A DNA stretch of 64,000 bases from Siphonodentalium dalli (lineage: Eukaryota; Mollusca; Scaphopoda; Gadilida; Siphonodentaliidae). The position numbers and the translations under genes were made by a program. How positions within the stretch are numbered: position 1 is the first letter of the stretch; every line of letters begins with the position of its first letter. This document shows positions 11,524 to 23,790 of the stretch, in pieces. Below the pieces are notes generated by a model that saw nothing but the letters and a program-made list of their open reading frames with translations, searched no databases and had not been told where the DNA came from. The DNA is taken from assembly GCA_032622095.1 (NCBI GenBank), contig CP136069.1, positions 48,522,194-48,586,193 on the forward strand, read 5' to 3'.

Positions 11524-12160
11524 ACACCGCGGAACGGGGGTGGGGGGGGGGGCTGGATGAATCCAACATGATTGATTCGGTTACAATTAACTAAAATTGT
11601 GTAGGAGGAAAACGAGGTAACCCAATTTAGTTAGTATGCATTTAGTCACCAAATGTTTAGTCAGAAAAGTTTGACCCAATAGTTTAGTTATGAATTGACT
11701 AAAAATTAGTTAGTCAAGATTTAGCCACGCGTAACTGAACTTTATTAACGCCCCCGGTGTATACTGTTCTACAGATTTTAGAAAGCTGTGGTTCGCTGGG
11801 CATTTTATAAATATATAATGGGTTTTTCCGGTTGTGACAATTCGCAGTAGGTCGCTCTCTGCGGACTATTCGCGGAAGTCCCCTACAATTGTCGAAATAT
11901 GTTGATTTTAGTTAGGGAACGGGTGCGTATATGTCAATTGATACGTATTTAAAAAAAATAACGACACGGTCATCATAACAGTGGTTTGTTCTATCAATCA
12001 TATCATAATCATCATCGTCGATCATCATCATCATCCTCATCATAATACGGAACAAGTCTTGCGACTTTTCGTCCCAATAACATTATTTGCAATGCTTGTT
12101 TACAAATATATGTATCGTCATTCGATATTTACTTGTGAGTCACTTGAGCATAGTCTATGT
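11524..12160. other. Intergenic with simple repeats
   Basis: A G-run at 11535-11550, degenerate TTTAGTTA motifs around 11620-11730 and an imperfect CAT run near 12000-12045. No gene recognised. Confidence 0.45.
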
Positions 12161-12162
12161 AA

Positions 12163-12720
12163 CTATATTTTGAATTGATCGAGTGTTGGAGCCTCAACAG
12201 CGAAGTCTAGCAGAGAGTTCCAGCTATTTACCACTCTCTGCGTGATGAAATATGTTTCCTACGGCCTTGTTAATACTGGGCATCTGTAGCTTTTTATTAT
12301 GTCATCTTATTCTTCTTGATGAATGTCTTTCTAATAGGTCACAGGCATTGATATTGTTATGACCATTCAACCAGTTTATATACCTCGATTAGATCTCTAA
12401 ATATTCGATATTTTAAAGACATCAGATTGAGTCTTATCATTCGGTCTCGGTAGCATAGAGTTTTGATTTGACGAACTAGTTGCGTTGCTTTTCTTTGTAT
12501 TTTCTCTAACACAATTCTTTGGTAGTAGTGATGTGGGCTCCATGCAGAGTTACAATATTCGATGATAGGTCTGACCATGCTTATGTAGAGCGATCGTAAA
12601 GTGTCGATGTCCAAGTTCGTGAAAGTTCTATTGACTATGCCGATGATTTGAGAAGCTTTATTGTTTTAGGATATTGTAGGAAGACTAATATGGACGTGTT
12701 AAATTGAGCTATATCGATGT
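12163..12720 (-). pseudogene. Non-LTR retrotransposon reverse-transcriptase C-terminus, decayed (CR1/L2-like)
   Basis: The minus-strand frame over 12357-12672 reads 'KASQIIGIVNRTF', then 'SMVRPIIEYCNSAWSPH', then 'LEKIQRKATQLV' and 'LMSLKYRIFRDLIEVYKL'. This is the thumb/C-terminal signature of CR1/Jockey-group LINE reverse transcriptases. Beyond a frameshift near 12357, the reading continues as 'NINACDLLERHSSRRIR', and after another as 'FITQRVVNSWNSLLD' up to a stop at 12163-12165. The catalytic part with the YADD box is missing, so this is a 5'-truncated, dead insertion. At least two frameshifts and further stops are visible. Function in life would be target-primed reverse transcription; here there is none. 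The exact LINE clade is uncertain. Confidence 0.85.
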
Positions 12721-13494
12721 GATTTCTCGCAGGACAACACATTTCGGGTTTCGTGGGGTGTGTATTCGCTGGGTGTCTTATAGTTGCAGTATGTAACTAT
12801 TATGACCGCGTTAATTGCTTTCGATGTTTAGGTATGAACAATGGCTGGGCCATGCACTCTTGGCGGGAACACAATGCCTCCGATTTTTGATCCGAATTTA
12901 GAAGCTTTCTGGTTTGGTAAATGAGAAACCTGCAGTAATAAGCCGTAGTTTTTTGTAATAATTTGAAGGATTAGTTGTTTTAATGGAATTTTGAGGCGGT
13001 GTGGTGCATTCATGTAACCAATATATTTTATATTATAATTTATATTTATGGCTAATAATATGATCTTGAAGGCGTTACCATTACTTATTATGGTTTTCTT
13101 GTTTAGAGTGTGTATGTGAGCCACCAATGCCTCCCATGAAGTGATAGTTTCCATCTAGTTGTTTCTCGATTACTGAGAACGAACATATAGTAGTAGTATT
13201 GTGTTCCAATATGATGTGCTGTATTTATGGTAAAATAAAAAACACCCGGGTGTGATACTTTTAATGATAGCTACGTTCTGTCGGATTAGCATGTGTTATC
13301 GAGCGACCAGATTCGTAATTTGACAGTCAGAGCAATGAACAAGTTCAAAATCATAAAACCCTCCGAGTAATCATTCAATGGACCATCTACTGCGACAACA
13401 TAATAATAGTCATTCCATAATATCGGACGGGATTATCGAAGAACACGACCACATGGGGCCTATGGCAAGCCAAACCGCTATTTAATATTAATTT

Positions 13495-13870
13495 TACTTA
13501 AGTAAAATAAAATTACAATTTATTTTACTTTGTGAAATAAAATCATATTTTATTTTACTTAAAATCATATTTTATTTTACTTAAGTAAAATAACGGTCAT
13601 TTTTTATTTCACTTAAGTAAAAAACAATTTCACTTAAGTAAAAATAATCATGTTTTAACTTAAGTACAATTCTTTTTTACTTAAGTAATATAAAATGGCC
13701 ATTTTATTTCACTTAAGTAAAATTAGTGTGCGTTTTAATTTTACTTAAGTAAAATAAAACCACGTAGATGGCGCTTTATTTCAATTAAGTAAAATAAAAT
13801 GTAACTTAATTTTACTTAAGTAAAATAAAATGTCATTTTATTTCACATAAAGTGTCATTTTATTTTACTT
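13495..13870. repeat. Palindromic TTTTACTTAAGTAAAA minisatellite
   Basis: At least ten imperfect units of TTTTACTTAAGTAAAATAAA, separated by spacers of 5-25 bp. Each unit is its own inverted repeat. The motif also forms the inner edge of the host element's TIR, so the array probably grew from the terminus. Confidence 0.85.
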
Positions 13871-14136
13871 AAAGACATATTATGTACTTGTTCGGGTGCG
13901 TGCAACTGATAAGTTAGTATTCAGCCGCTATGGTAACTGGAGGAATGTAACATTCTACTAACATCGCCGAAAATTTGAAGCAAATCGACCGTACCACTCC
14001 ATAGAAAACATCGTCTGAACTACGCTCAATTGTAAATATTTACTTCTCGATTCGGGACGCAACTATTGGTGATAAACTAATGAAAACGATTACGCCACTA
14101 AGAGTCACTGCATTTAATTAATATACAACAATGACG

Positions 14137-15047
14137 TAGGGATCTGCGAATCGGGAATTTTGCATCGAATCGAATATCGATATCGAATCTCCTTTCTGAT
14201 ATCGACATCGAATCGAATCTCTAATCGAATCTGCTAGTGATTGACATTGTTTACCAGTGTTTATTTCGATGTCTCATGACGAAAAACTGCAAAATTCACA
14301 AGATACTATATAACAATGTCAATCTCCTTAAACATCCATTGGAACTTGTGTTTTCTTTAGGAAAATCATGACATAGCAAGTCACTCTCATTCTCATGAAG
14401 AGGGGGTCCCAGAAAACAGACATAAATTACAAGTGTTAAATGTTTTCAACAAGATTCAACGGATGGTGCAACGCGCTCGATTTCCAGGGAAACGGAAACT
14501 GAAAGCGGGAAATTCTGCCGGCAGTGTCGCAGATAACTGGTCGCACATAATGACGTAATTTAAGAACGTAATATACCGATTGTTCTAAGGTTTCTGTTCA
14601 TTCCAATCTATGTTTTGTCGCGCATAACCGCGGCTGACATTGAATTGGATATCTGAAGTTCTAAACATAAGGCAATCAATTGAGTTCCGCATCTATAGGG
14701 ATCACGCACCGTGTAGACAATTTATATAGTGTGATACAGATTACATATATATATGCGGCGAATGATCACCGTCACGGGTTGCGATCGAAGCACTTAATTT
14801 ACATAATGCACGTCTATTCTGAAAGGCATACATTACATTGCTTACGTTGGCTAACTTGTCAAACTTATGGTTCAATTTTTGTGATTTCAGGTCATTTGTC
14901 ATGTGTTATCTATACGTAAATAACGAGACTACACCAAAGTAACACCGATTCGAAAATATCCGAATCGGACGACCGATTCGGTGTGGATCTCGTATCGGGT
15001 GCCCGATATCGACATTGAATCGAATCTCGAATATTCGCAGATCCCTA
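14137..15047. mobile_element. Nonautonomous hAT-like element with 8-bp target duplication
   Basis: Ends TAGGGATCTGCGAAT and its exact inverse. Flanked by CAATGACG (14129-14136) and CAATGATG (15048-15055), an 8-bp duplication with one mismatch. The TIR start fits the hAT consensus (pyrimidine-A-purine-N-G). Subterminal regions are rich in ATCGAATCGAAT-type motifs on both sides. No transposase ORF; the ORFs inside are short and unrecognised. The uninterrupted counterpart of the target is at 40593-40957. Confidence 0.87.
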
Positions 15048-15207
15048 CAATGATGGTGTGTGTTGTCAACTTGGATATGATAATTGTAAGACATAACAAC
15101 TTTGAGCAAGATATTCTCCATTTATATTTGATCACCCTATCGGAGTGTTTCACATCACTTTAAGTAAAATTAATATTAAATAGCGGTTTGGCTTGTCATA
15201 GGGGCCA

Positions 15208-15900
15208 TTGGCAAAGTGTGTTGGGTTGAGAGTACAGTCACATGGGCAAGCACGATAAGCGGAACACGCATACATCGGACAAACGGCAAGCGCGTGCTGA
15301 TTGAGTATATTGTCACCCGAGAAGCACGATAAGGGCACACGTTGAATTAACTTATCAGCGATTAAGGCTTAACACAACCGTTATTGCATTCGAAGTTCCA
15401 GCTTGCCCACACGCCCACCCTGACAAACTTGTCGAGCCTCACCCGTCCGCCCTATCATGGGCGTTATAGGCATATCAAATATATGTCGCCCGTTTACATT
15501 AGTCTAGTTTGTTAGTGACAGGGCAAGGTCGAATCGCGACAGAGGATGTTTAAAAACGTTTTGAATGTTGTCAACCTAGCAACAATTCCAATGACCGACT
15601 CTTATAAAAATGGTCCATTCGTTTACTTACAAAAAGGGGTCGGTAATAAACAGTGTTCTCAATTAACATAAACATGGACGTTTTGTGGATTTTCGCAATG
15701 CTTGTGTAATACGAACTATGGTGACATCGAGCAGTGTCCGTGTTTTCGCCAACGCTGCTTTCACAGACCTGCGGCCAACGCTTGCGGCTATCGGGTTATA
15801 GGTGAAACGTTTCAAACCATACATATAGCACTGGGGCAAGATCGATGGCGCATTTAAACTCAACCGATTTCAAATTTTTTTTTTATAATCTGATGCGTTT
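15208..15900. other. Intergenic, no gene recognised
   Basis: I see nothing supportable here apart from a short T-run near 15875. Confidence 0.45.
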
Positions 15901-15905
15901 AACTG

Positions 15906-16285
15906 CGCATATGTGATATGGCAAAGGGTGATATCACCCTTCCATGACCACTATTTTACGCGGTTAAAACTTCGAAACGGGATTACATCATGGATATATT
16001 GTACAATGAATTTATATGTGAAATGGCAAAGGGTGATATCACCCTTCCATGACCACTATTTTACGCGATTAAAACTTCAAAACGGGATTACATCATGGAA
16101 ATATTGTACAATGAATTTATATGTGACATAGCCAAGAGTGAAATCACGCTTCCAACTCCACATTTTACGCGATATAATAGCATGTTTAACAAAATATTTA
16201 ATTGTAATCTACGGCCTTTTATTTGTGATCTGGCTAAGGGTGAAATCACTCTTACAAAACCACATTTCCACGCGATAGAATAACC
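15906..16285 (+). repeat. Tandem repeat of about 109 bp, four copies
   Basis: Units start near 15906, 16015, 16122 and 16221 with 'tatgtgatatggcaaaggg' or variants. They contain the small palindrome GGGTGATATCACCC (decayed in units 3 and 4) and 'ttttacgcg-t-aaa'. The first two units are nearly identical; the last two are diverged. An open frame crosses the units, but its period of 36 residues only mirrors the DNA repeat. Confidence 0.88.
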
Positions 16286-17750
16286 TTATTCCGACGTCTC
16301 TGTATAATAAAATATTTAAAGTAAATAAGTGATCAAGGCAAGCTATGTCTAAATTTATTGCGCACATATATGTAATCTTTGTTACAATTTCATCAATTAT
16401 GTGGTATTCAGAATAAATTTTGGCATGTGTCGATCACGCTGCGAATTGATGAAAGAATGAATCTGCAACATAAATTGTGAAATACCTTTATTTCATATTC
16501 ACATATGTGATAACTTACCCTTGGTAAAATTTATAATTAGAAAGGGAATTTAAAAACTGAAATGATGTGGCGATCATGTTCTAACCCAAGCAAATATAAC
16601 CCCACCAACCCCCCCCCCCCCCCCCGCCACACGAACACCCCCTCCTACCCGCCTTGGTCCCTCCTTGGCTACATTACTGTCCACAACATTAATCTACCAT
16701 TGCAAACGATGCCTTAGTTTAGACAGAACATGCGAAAACAAACGTATTTGTATATACATACATGTAATCCGTCTAAATAGTGAATACTCGCCTCAGTTAG
16801 TCTCATTCACACGTCTGCACAGCAGCGTTGTTCAGAGACAAAGAAAGCTATCTCCGGCCGCAAGCTTGTTATCTGATACAGGTCTCACATCATGAGCATG
16901 CACGCCGTGGATGCGCTCCTGGTAATAATTAAATTATGGGCTAAGAATGAAACCCGCGGCCGGCGCCGGTTACAGAAATAAGCGAAATTAATACAGGACA
17001 TCTACAAGTTATTCGGTATATGTACATCGCCGGGCCAACATTTACATTCTCTATTTATTTCGGCCAATTTGGCCGTTTACTTCATGGCTGTTTTTCATCT
17101 GACGTGTGTGTCGGGATAAACGATGTGGAGGATTTATGTAAATGTTAGCCCAAACTACATTTCCAAGTAACGATGGTTTTGTTGTTTATTTTGAGGAATA
17201 ACACCGCGTCAGATGAATTCAGCCCAAATATATTAACAGTTGTCGTGTCAAACATTCGCAGTAGGTTAGCGTTATTTAGTATTTGTGGATGTCCTTTAAC
17301 ATGGGGAAAATAGACTACTGCGCTTGAACGAGCATGTGAATTTGTCGTTTTTAATGTATAGCAACTTGATAATCAATAACAGAGGCATTCTCTGTCAAAT
17401 AAGGTCGCTCTATTTACGATACCAATTGGGGAACTTAAATTACGCGTAAAATAGCGTAAACGTATACCTGCTGCAAATAGAGAAGGTGCCGGAATCGGCG
17501 TACTCGCCCCAGGGCTAACTCGCCCCAAATCGACGTGTGCCAACTCGGAATAAAAGGCCATCTCGGAATAAAAGATGTATACGGGTGTTATATGGCGTTT
17601 GGTCCGTTGTTTCTCAATGAATATTATTGAAATTTGGTGTATATGTCCGGGCTGGGACATGGAATACAACAACGTTTGAATTGTTTTTAAATTTACAAAT
17701 TTGTTGATTTTATTCTTCTTTTTTTCGTTCTGAAACACACTATAAAGTGT
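16286..17750. other. Intergenic, no gene recognised
   Basis: Contains a long C homopolymer at 16609-16625. A 132-aa minus-strand ORF at 17373-17771 has no recognisable domain and I do not call it. Confidence 0.4.
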
Positions 17751-18065
17751 AAATAATATAATAACGAACACGAGACATACATAATTTATAAACTGTTAAC
17801 AAAAGATATCAAATTCAATACAAGACAAAGATGACTCAGTGGGGTTTATAAAGTGAACATAAAAACATTGAGGTAAGAATCTTTTTAAGGAATGCAACTT
17901 TATTCAATGATAATAAACACATAAATTAAAATAACAAACATGAGACATACATGATTTATAAACTGTTAAACAAACGATATCAAACTCAATACATGACAAA
18001 GCTGACTCAGTGAAGTTTATAAAGTGAACATAAAAATATTAAGGTAAGAATCTTTTTAAGCATTA
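17750..18065. repeat. Direct duplication of about 140 bp
   Basis: 17762-17885 ('gagacatacataatttataa' to 'gtaagaatctttttaag') recurs at 17940-18061 with few changes. Confidence 0.85.
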
Positions 18066-18079
18066 CTAAACCGTTTAGC

Positions 18080-19430
18080 ACAGTCCACTTCACTCATCCG
18101 ATCATCACCAAACTTCATATTTATCTTGATATTGATCTATCAGATGAGAGCTATCAAATATTTTTTTAATTTTATAGGAAAAAATGGTCGCCAGCGGCCA
18201 TATTGCATTTACGTTATATGTTATCGCGTCATGTCGATATCTAGTATTACTTAGACTTTTCACCTTTCCAGATTCATAATTGCTCCATTGACTGTAACAG
18301 ATGGAATTATTCCCCTCTTCGGATAGAGTGTCACTGAAACTTTATTTTGTCAGACTGTCTGTATAGTCACTGATTATATATGGCAATAATCTGTTTTATA
18401 TTTTATATTTACATGCAGTGCTGTTTTTATACAACAATTCTAATCCCCCCTAGATCATCATGTGCTCGACCATACATCGCGCGAGGACCTGGTTGAATTA
18501 AGGGGGGTTTTATGGATAACTTCTGTCCTCAAGCTAGATTATACTTATGACATTTAATGGCATGTTTCTAACGTGGAGGGTTAGATATGCTTGAGACACC
18601 ACCACTCTTCAATTCACACCAAGTTCTCAGCTGTCATATTCGGATATTAGAACCCATGGCCATGATATATGGTTTATTTGTGTATACTAGTAATATTGTT
18701 ATTTTCAGTACCTTTATATACCAGTACTTTGTATAACAATGCATATAAATTAATCCATGTATACATGTATATTGATTCAACGGATTCAGTGGTTTTGTCC
18801 ATCAGTCTATCAAATTTGCGGGGAAAACATGGCCACAAGCAGTACACCCTGCTAAATTTCGAATTTGAATCAATTGGCACACCCTGCAGCCAGCTTTTAT
18901 TGGAGAACTGTTTCTCATGTGGATATTTTGGGTCACCGCTAGATGTGAGCCATATTTTGTTCTCAAACTGTCCTTGTGAAGACACCACTGCCAGCGGTGA
19001 TCTTGAATTTTACTATTTTTATGGCTAAATAATTTGGTTGATGCTACAGACGACACCCATTGTCCGATCGTCACCAGATTCCACAATGATCTTCTGGATA
19101 ACCAGGGTGAGAGTAATCTAATTTTCCCGAATTTCGTTAAAAAACATTACCACAGGCAGCAATTTGGTATCTTACTGTTTGATCCTCTTTTGCATGACTG
19201 AATTGTTTAGCAACTGTACAGACATATCCCTCATCTAATAGTCACCAAACTTCATATTGATCTTCGGGCTGACAACTAGATGGGAGCTATCGAATGCTTT
19301 GAAATTTTTTGGAAAACATTGTCGCCAGCAGTCATCTTCTATTTTGTTTTTATATACATGTATATCTCTTCATTCGGATAGCCAATATTACGTAGGTACT
19401 TCAACTTTCCGCATTCCTGTCATCATTTGA
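18080..19430. repeat. Degenerate repeats of about 200 bp, about four copies
   Basis: Blocks near 18100-18290, 18800-19010, 19050-19170 and 19240-19420 share 'caccaaacttcatatt-atctt', 'gagctatcaaat' or 'gagctatcgaat', 'ggaaaa-atggtcgccagc' and 'ggccatattg-att'. The shared order suggests one diverged tandem or nested repeat family. Overlapping ORFs on both strands at 18669-19086 are by-products. Confidence 0.55.
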
Positions 19431-19594
19431 AATATAAAAATTTACCTGATACATGCACCCTTCAAAATTTGTTTCGTCGTATCTATTTTAATGACCCGTA
19501 TGGTAATATTGATACATATATATTTGTCAAACATTTCTTTGTACAATATACAGGTATTTAGTTTGTAACTAAATCTAGAAATATATAATAGTAG

Positions 19595-20090
19595 TTGGTG
19601 GACCCGACTTCGTCCGGGATGTTCCCCTCTGATTTTCGGAGAATTGCGCGATTTAACCTTGAATTGACCATTTTAAAGGTGAACGTCATGTCGGGTCACC
19701 ATTTGACCCCTCCAAAACACTCCCCGGACAAAAGTCACGACAAAAGTAGCCGTCGAAATCCGCCCGGCTTTACCCGATTTGACCTTGAATTGACAATTTT
19801 GAATGTCAAGATCAGGTCAGGGTCATGATTTGACCCACCCGAAACACTCCTGGGTCAAAAGTAACAGTAGGTATTAAATTTCGTTGAAATACTTCCGTTT
19901 TACCAGATTTGACCTTGAATTGATCTTTTTGAATGTCAAAGTCAGGTCGGGATCAAGATTTGACCCGTCCAAAATACTCCCTGGAAATAATTTCCCATAG
20001 GTATCAAATTTCGTCAAATCTGTCCGGCAGTTTTCCCGGCCATACATTTAGCTAACAGACAAACAGACAGACAAATGTCCAAAATATATA
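19595..20090 (+). mobile_element. Pearl-like element (TTGACC core family)
   Basis: The 5' hairpin block 'ggacccgacttcgtccggga' is followed by three core units of about 130 bp ('gaccttgaattgac', 'tttgacccgtcc', 'aaaac-ctcc-gg'). Then come 'acagacaaacagacagacaa' and the AT-rich tail 'caaaatatatattaaacta'. This is the same architecture as the GC-rich family at 5.6 kb, but the core sequence is different. Confidence 0.78.
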
Positions 20091-20475
20091 TTAAACTAGC
20101 TGATGTACTCGACTTCGTTCGGGCTATTTAGGGATTTTTTTGTGATCGCCTCCATCTGGACAGTACCCAGTATATACAGCGTCTGGCCAAACTATTGTTC
20201 AATTGGTCCAGAAACATGCTTATATCAGCACGTTCGAGAACATGGTCCCACGTGAAATTGGACCCGTCCATATTGCTCCCGGGATCGAAGTAGTCCTACA
20301 CACAAATTTTTAGTCGGATTGGTCAAGGTCCAGAAACATGCCTATGCGCGAGGTCAAGTTGACACGTTAAATACCAAATCCGAGTCGGATCAGTCGAGCA
20401 GTGTTAGAGTCTATAACACATACACACATGCATACACACATACATACAGACAGGTGTTCCAAAATGTATAATCGA
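20091..20475 (+). mobile_element. Pearl-like element, third core type, directly abutting
   Basis: Begins 'agctgatgtactcgacttcg', immediately after the tail of the preceding element. It has two degenerate core units ('tcagtcggat-ggtcaa', 'gtccagaaacatgc') and ends with an ACACATACATACAGACAG run and 'tccaaaatgtata'. Confidence 0.65.
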
Positions 20476-21285
20476 TAGCTACAACAATTCTATGGTAGAT
20501 AGTTCACGGCCGACCTGATGCATGCATCTTAGTTTTCTTGTTTAGTATGATACCTGATTTGGTATAGCTGAATGTCTGCATACAGAGCGGTGTCGACAAA
20601 ATTGTCAGGGGCGTTTTGAATGTGTGTGTGGGGTGGTGGGTGGGGTGATGCGGACAGAGAACGCTACAGGAGTATGTGGGGATGTGACACCCCCCCCCAC
20701 AATTTTTGCCTCAATTTTCAACATTTGGAAATTATGAGGTCAAAAATCGAAATTTTGGAAATTTCAGACCAGGTAGAATTTGGTAGGAATTTTAATGTTT
20801 TAGTTGGCAAATTTGACTCCTATGTGGGTGACTAGTTTAAATGTTTTGGAATTTCGGGATTATTCAGTCGGAAAATCTACAGAATTTCCGAAATTTGGAA
20901 AATTTAGGACAATTTCTGCAAAGTTGATTGGAAAATTTAGCCCCAATTGGGGGGGGGGGAGGGGTGTGCAGTTGGAATATCAGAATTGGCAACCCCATTC
21001 CCCATTCCTGACCTCAAATATGCTTTATTTGTAATCATTTTAATTCATTTACGTGAGAAACACGACATGTGTCTATAGAGGTATAACATCTATATCACAT
21101 TTATCTGTAGGGCGTTTTTGTCAGGATACCTGATGCGAAAGGTCTTCAGTCATGGGCTTTTTGTGGGTAAACGTTGTCAGTATGTCATTTGACTGAATAG
21201 TGTTAAAGTGACATCAAATGTTTACCACATTGCTATAAATGTTCGCTGGCGACATAATAGCTATACTGACCCCCGGCACTGTTCC
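20476..21285. other. Intergenic, no gene recognised
   Basis: Low-complexity: AATTTTGGAAATTTC-type motifs at 20700-20930, and G/C homopolymers near 20690 and 20950. Confidence 0.45.
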
Positions 21286-21290
21286 AAGAA

Positions 21291-21465
21291 AGGCGAATTT
21301 AATATGTATAAATGCATGCATAAATTCAGGGTCCTAAATTTATGCAACATTTATGCGAGATTTAAAAGTATAAATGAGAGATTTATATGTTTGTATAAAG
21401 GCGAATTTAATATGTATAAATGCATGCATAAATTCAGGGTCCTAAATTTATGCAACATTTATATT
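21291..21465 (+). repeat. Direct repeat of 65 bp, two copies
   Basis: 'aaaggcgaatttaatatg' to 'tttatgcaacatttat' occurs at about 21290-21353 and 21397-21461 without visible differences, 106 bp apart. Confidence 0.9.
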
Positions 21466-21525
21466 TAATAAATCTCGCTTTTCATGCAGTGATGCGGCAG
21501 CCGCAACCCCAGTGATATATAGCAC

Positions 21526-21791
21526 TTAACCCTTTGATGACTGAAGCTTCGTGATTTTTTTGCGGAAACCCTGTGCCAATGTATTCCCATATTTATTCCA
21601 GCCGCCCATAGGGCGCCTCTCATATATAAGAGAATGCATTGGCCTAACTATATCTACCTTGATCTTGTAAGTCAGAGTGTATTCTCGTATACATGCGTGG
21701 CTCCCAATGTGATACTCTCATATATAATAGAATGCACTGGCACGGATATTTTAATGCTGCGCCAGCGCAGCTCCCTTCGTGAAAGTGTTAA
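21526..21791. mobile_element. TTAA-flanked palindromic MITE, family T3
   Basis: TTAA at 21526-21529 and 21788-21791, with ends TTAACCCTTTGATGACTGAAG and, reversed, TTAACACTTTCACGAAG. Two decayed copies of the CCAATG-type palindrome lie inside. A fragment of the same right end is at 62172-62245. Confidence 0.65.
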
Positions 21792-22501
21792 AGATCGTTC
21801 CTATGCTATACGTATGTTCGTCGTATTGTATTTAACAAATAAGGTGTATTAGTCTGATAACCGGATAATTGACTTAGGAATGTTTGACTAAGGTGGTGCT
21901 ACAACGGATGTGACTAGCGATGTGCACCAAACTATATGATGCAAACACCCAAATATCAGACAATCTAAGAACAATTGAATACACATCTTGGTATTTTAAT
22001 TTGAACACAGGCGCGGTATGATATATGTACATGTATTTATCATATACAGACTAACACATAACATTTCTTTCGAAGCATTTGGTCGTCGCGGCCTTTATCA
22101 ATGGTATAACGATATAATATAATATACATAGTTGCAGATTTTATACATACGCATACATAATACAACAGTTAGCGCCTTATTGAACATGTAAATAACGTTA
22201 CAGGAAGTGAGTAGCGTCGGTTTACGCCCATAATGGCGACGTACGCCCTAGTAACACAACACGTCCCCAGTGCTGACTCTAGAATTGATTCCGTTGGGAA
22301 ACATGATTCTCAATTTTTCCCACACATCAGTCTTCTTTAATCAACCGCGACAGTTTTGATCAGCTGACGATATAATATATATGCTGAAGCATCGCTCTTC
22401 AATGGTGGGAAATAGTTCAGATAGTAAGTTAAACAGCCTATGGTCGTTTGTTGAACTTACTATCTTAACTACTCGTCAATGAGTATTTGGTATATAAATT
22501 G
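21792..22501. other. Intergenic with one small hairpin
   Basis: An imperfect inverted repeat at 22411-22474 ('tagttcagatagtaagtt' facing 'aacttactatcttaacta') could be a tiny MITE. Nothing else recognised. Confidence 0.5.
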
Positions 22502-22964
22502 TTAACCCTTAACCCAACAGAACGGCCCTATGCCAATGCATTATCTTATATATGCGAGTCGACCATAGGTCGCCTCGCATATATAAGAGAATGCATTGGC
22601 TTAACACATATTAAAAATGATAAAATTGTCAAAGAATGTAGAAAAATATTATAAAAATTGTTAAAAAATGTAAGAAAAAAACATAAAATTGTTAAATAAT
22701 GTAAGAAAAAATGGTAAAAAGTGTTAAAAAAGAAATTTTTAGGCCAATGCATTCTCTTATATATGCGAGCCGACCTATGGTCGACTCGCATATATAAGAG
22801 AAAGCATTGGTACAGGGCATAACTGTAGCCATCACAATGTGGTCAATGAACCGGTTCCAATGATATAAATATTTGTATGGTGTTATTGAGACAGACCGAA
22901 GATATTTTAGGCGGTTGAAGCTTTATTTGAGCGTTTTTGGCCGTTTTGTTGGGTAAATGGTTAA
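22502..22964 (-). mobile_element. TTAA-flanked palindromic MITE, family T2, copy 2
   Basis: Same family as 9620 and 33978, in the opposite orientation. TTAA at 22502-22505 and 22961-22964. Palindromes at 22533-22601 and 22741-22812 enclose a spacer of 'aaaaattgttaaaaaatgta'-type repeats. The right flank block holds 'ccaatgatat-aatatttgta', as in the other copies. Confidence 0.87.
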
Positions 22965-23790
22965 ATTGTACAACGTAGACCATGAGTCTGAATTATTTTC
23001 ACATAGCACTATCACTTCGTATTCCCTGCAACTTCGCCTTTGTGTTAGTTTATCTTGTTCGCTTTGAACTGGGTTCAAAGATGGACTACTTGTCTAGATG
23101 GGTGACTGAATGTCTTGTCATAAACTGACTTTCACTGTTAATGGGTTCTGGATCAAAGTCACCACTCATATAAATGCTGAATAAGATCGCCCCCCGCGTG
23201 ATTGCGACACACTACGCTACCATTATCTTCACCCATAAATACTAACGAGGTGTATAAACTGAGCGCTGAATAGTTCCATCATTAACGCGTTAAAGCTTGT
23301 ACAATTGATGTGATTCTAGAATATCTTTTGTTAACATTTACATAAGTAGTTTCCGAGTATTTCCGAGTGCAGGATAACATGATCAATATATTGTTCAAAT
23401 GATGTCCGCCAATGACTGTTGCCACAGTCTACCACAGTAACGCTTTTAAGTGTGGTGGGTTAATATGGTGGATATTGGTGACAATTGGTTATCGTAATTA
23501 CTGTAATATACATAGCTAATTACTGAATGTTGTTTGCTCAATTATGCCAACCCCTACCCGCGTATCTGTCGGTCCACTCATGGATTTTCTGCCTGAACTC
23601 ACTAACCTGTCACGTCTCGCAATCGAATGACCTCCACTTAACACGTACGTAGTATTATATTTCCCACACCCCCCCCCCCATGTATTTTAATACACAGACT
23701 ATGTTTATGAATGGACGATTGCTAAACAAAAACTTATTTTTATATAATTTATGGTCTCCAATATGACAAACATTGCCTATATCCGCACCA
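22965..23790. other. Intergenic, no gene recognised
   Basis: Contains a C homopolymer near 23670. I see nothing supportable. Confidence 0.45.

Larger units (their letters stand above)
13455..15207. mobile_element. Long-TIR element interrupted by a nested hAT-like element
   Basis: The left arm 'caagccaaaccgctattt' followed by 'aatattaattttactta' is inverted at 15163-15195. Inside are an AAGTAAAATA-type satellite (13495-13870), a body block (13870-14128 plus 15056-15165) and the nested element at 14137-15047. The same body without the insertion is present, inverted, at 40593-40957. That supplies the empty-site comparison. No coding capacity. Confidence 0.78.

Noticed and set aside
12828-13154. 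108-aa minus-strand ORF upstream of the LINE fragment
   Set aside because: No recognisable domain, AT-rich composition and no continuity with the reverse-transcriptase frame. I could not support it as a gene.
17373-17771. 132-aa minus-strand ORF
   Set aside because: Partly overlaps a duplicated noncoding block and shows no family motif or splice context.
18669-19086. Three overlapping ORFs on both strands, up to 119 aa
   Set aside because: They lie in a degenerate repeat family present about four times, with no conserved frame among copies.
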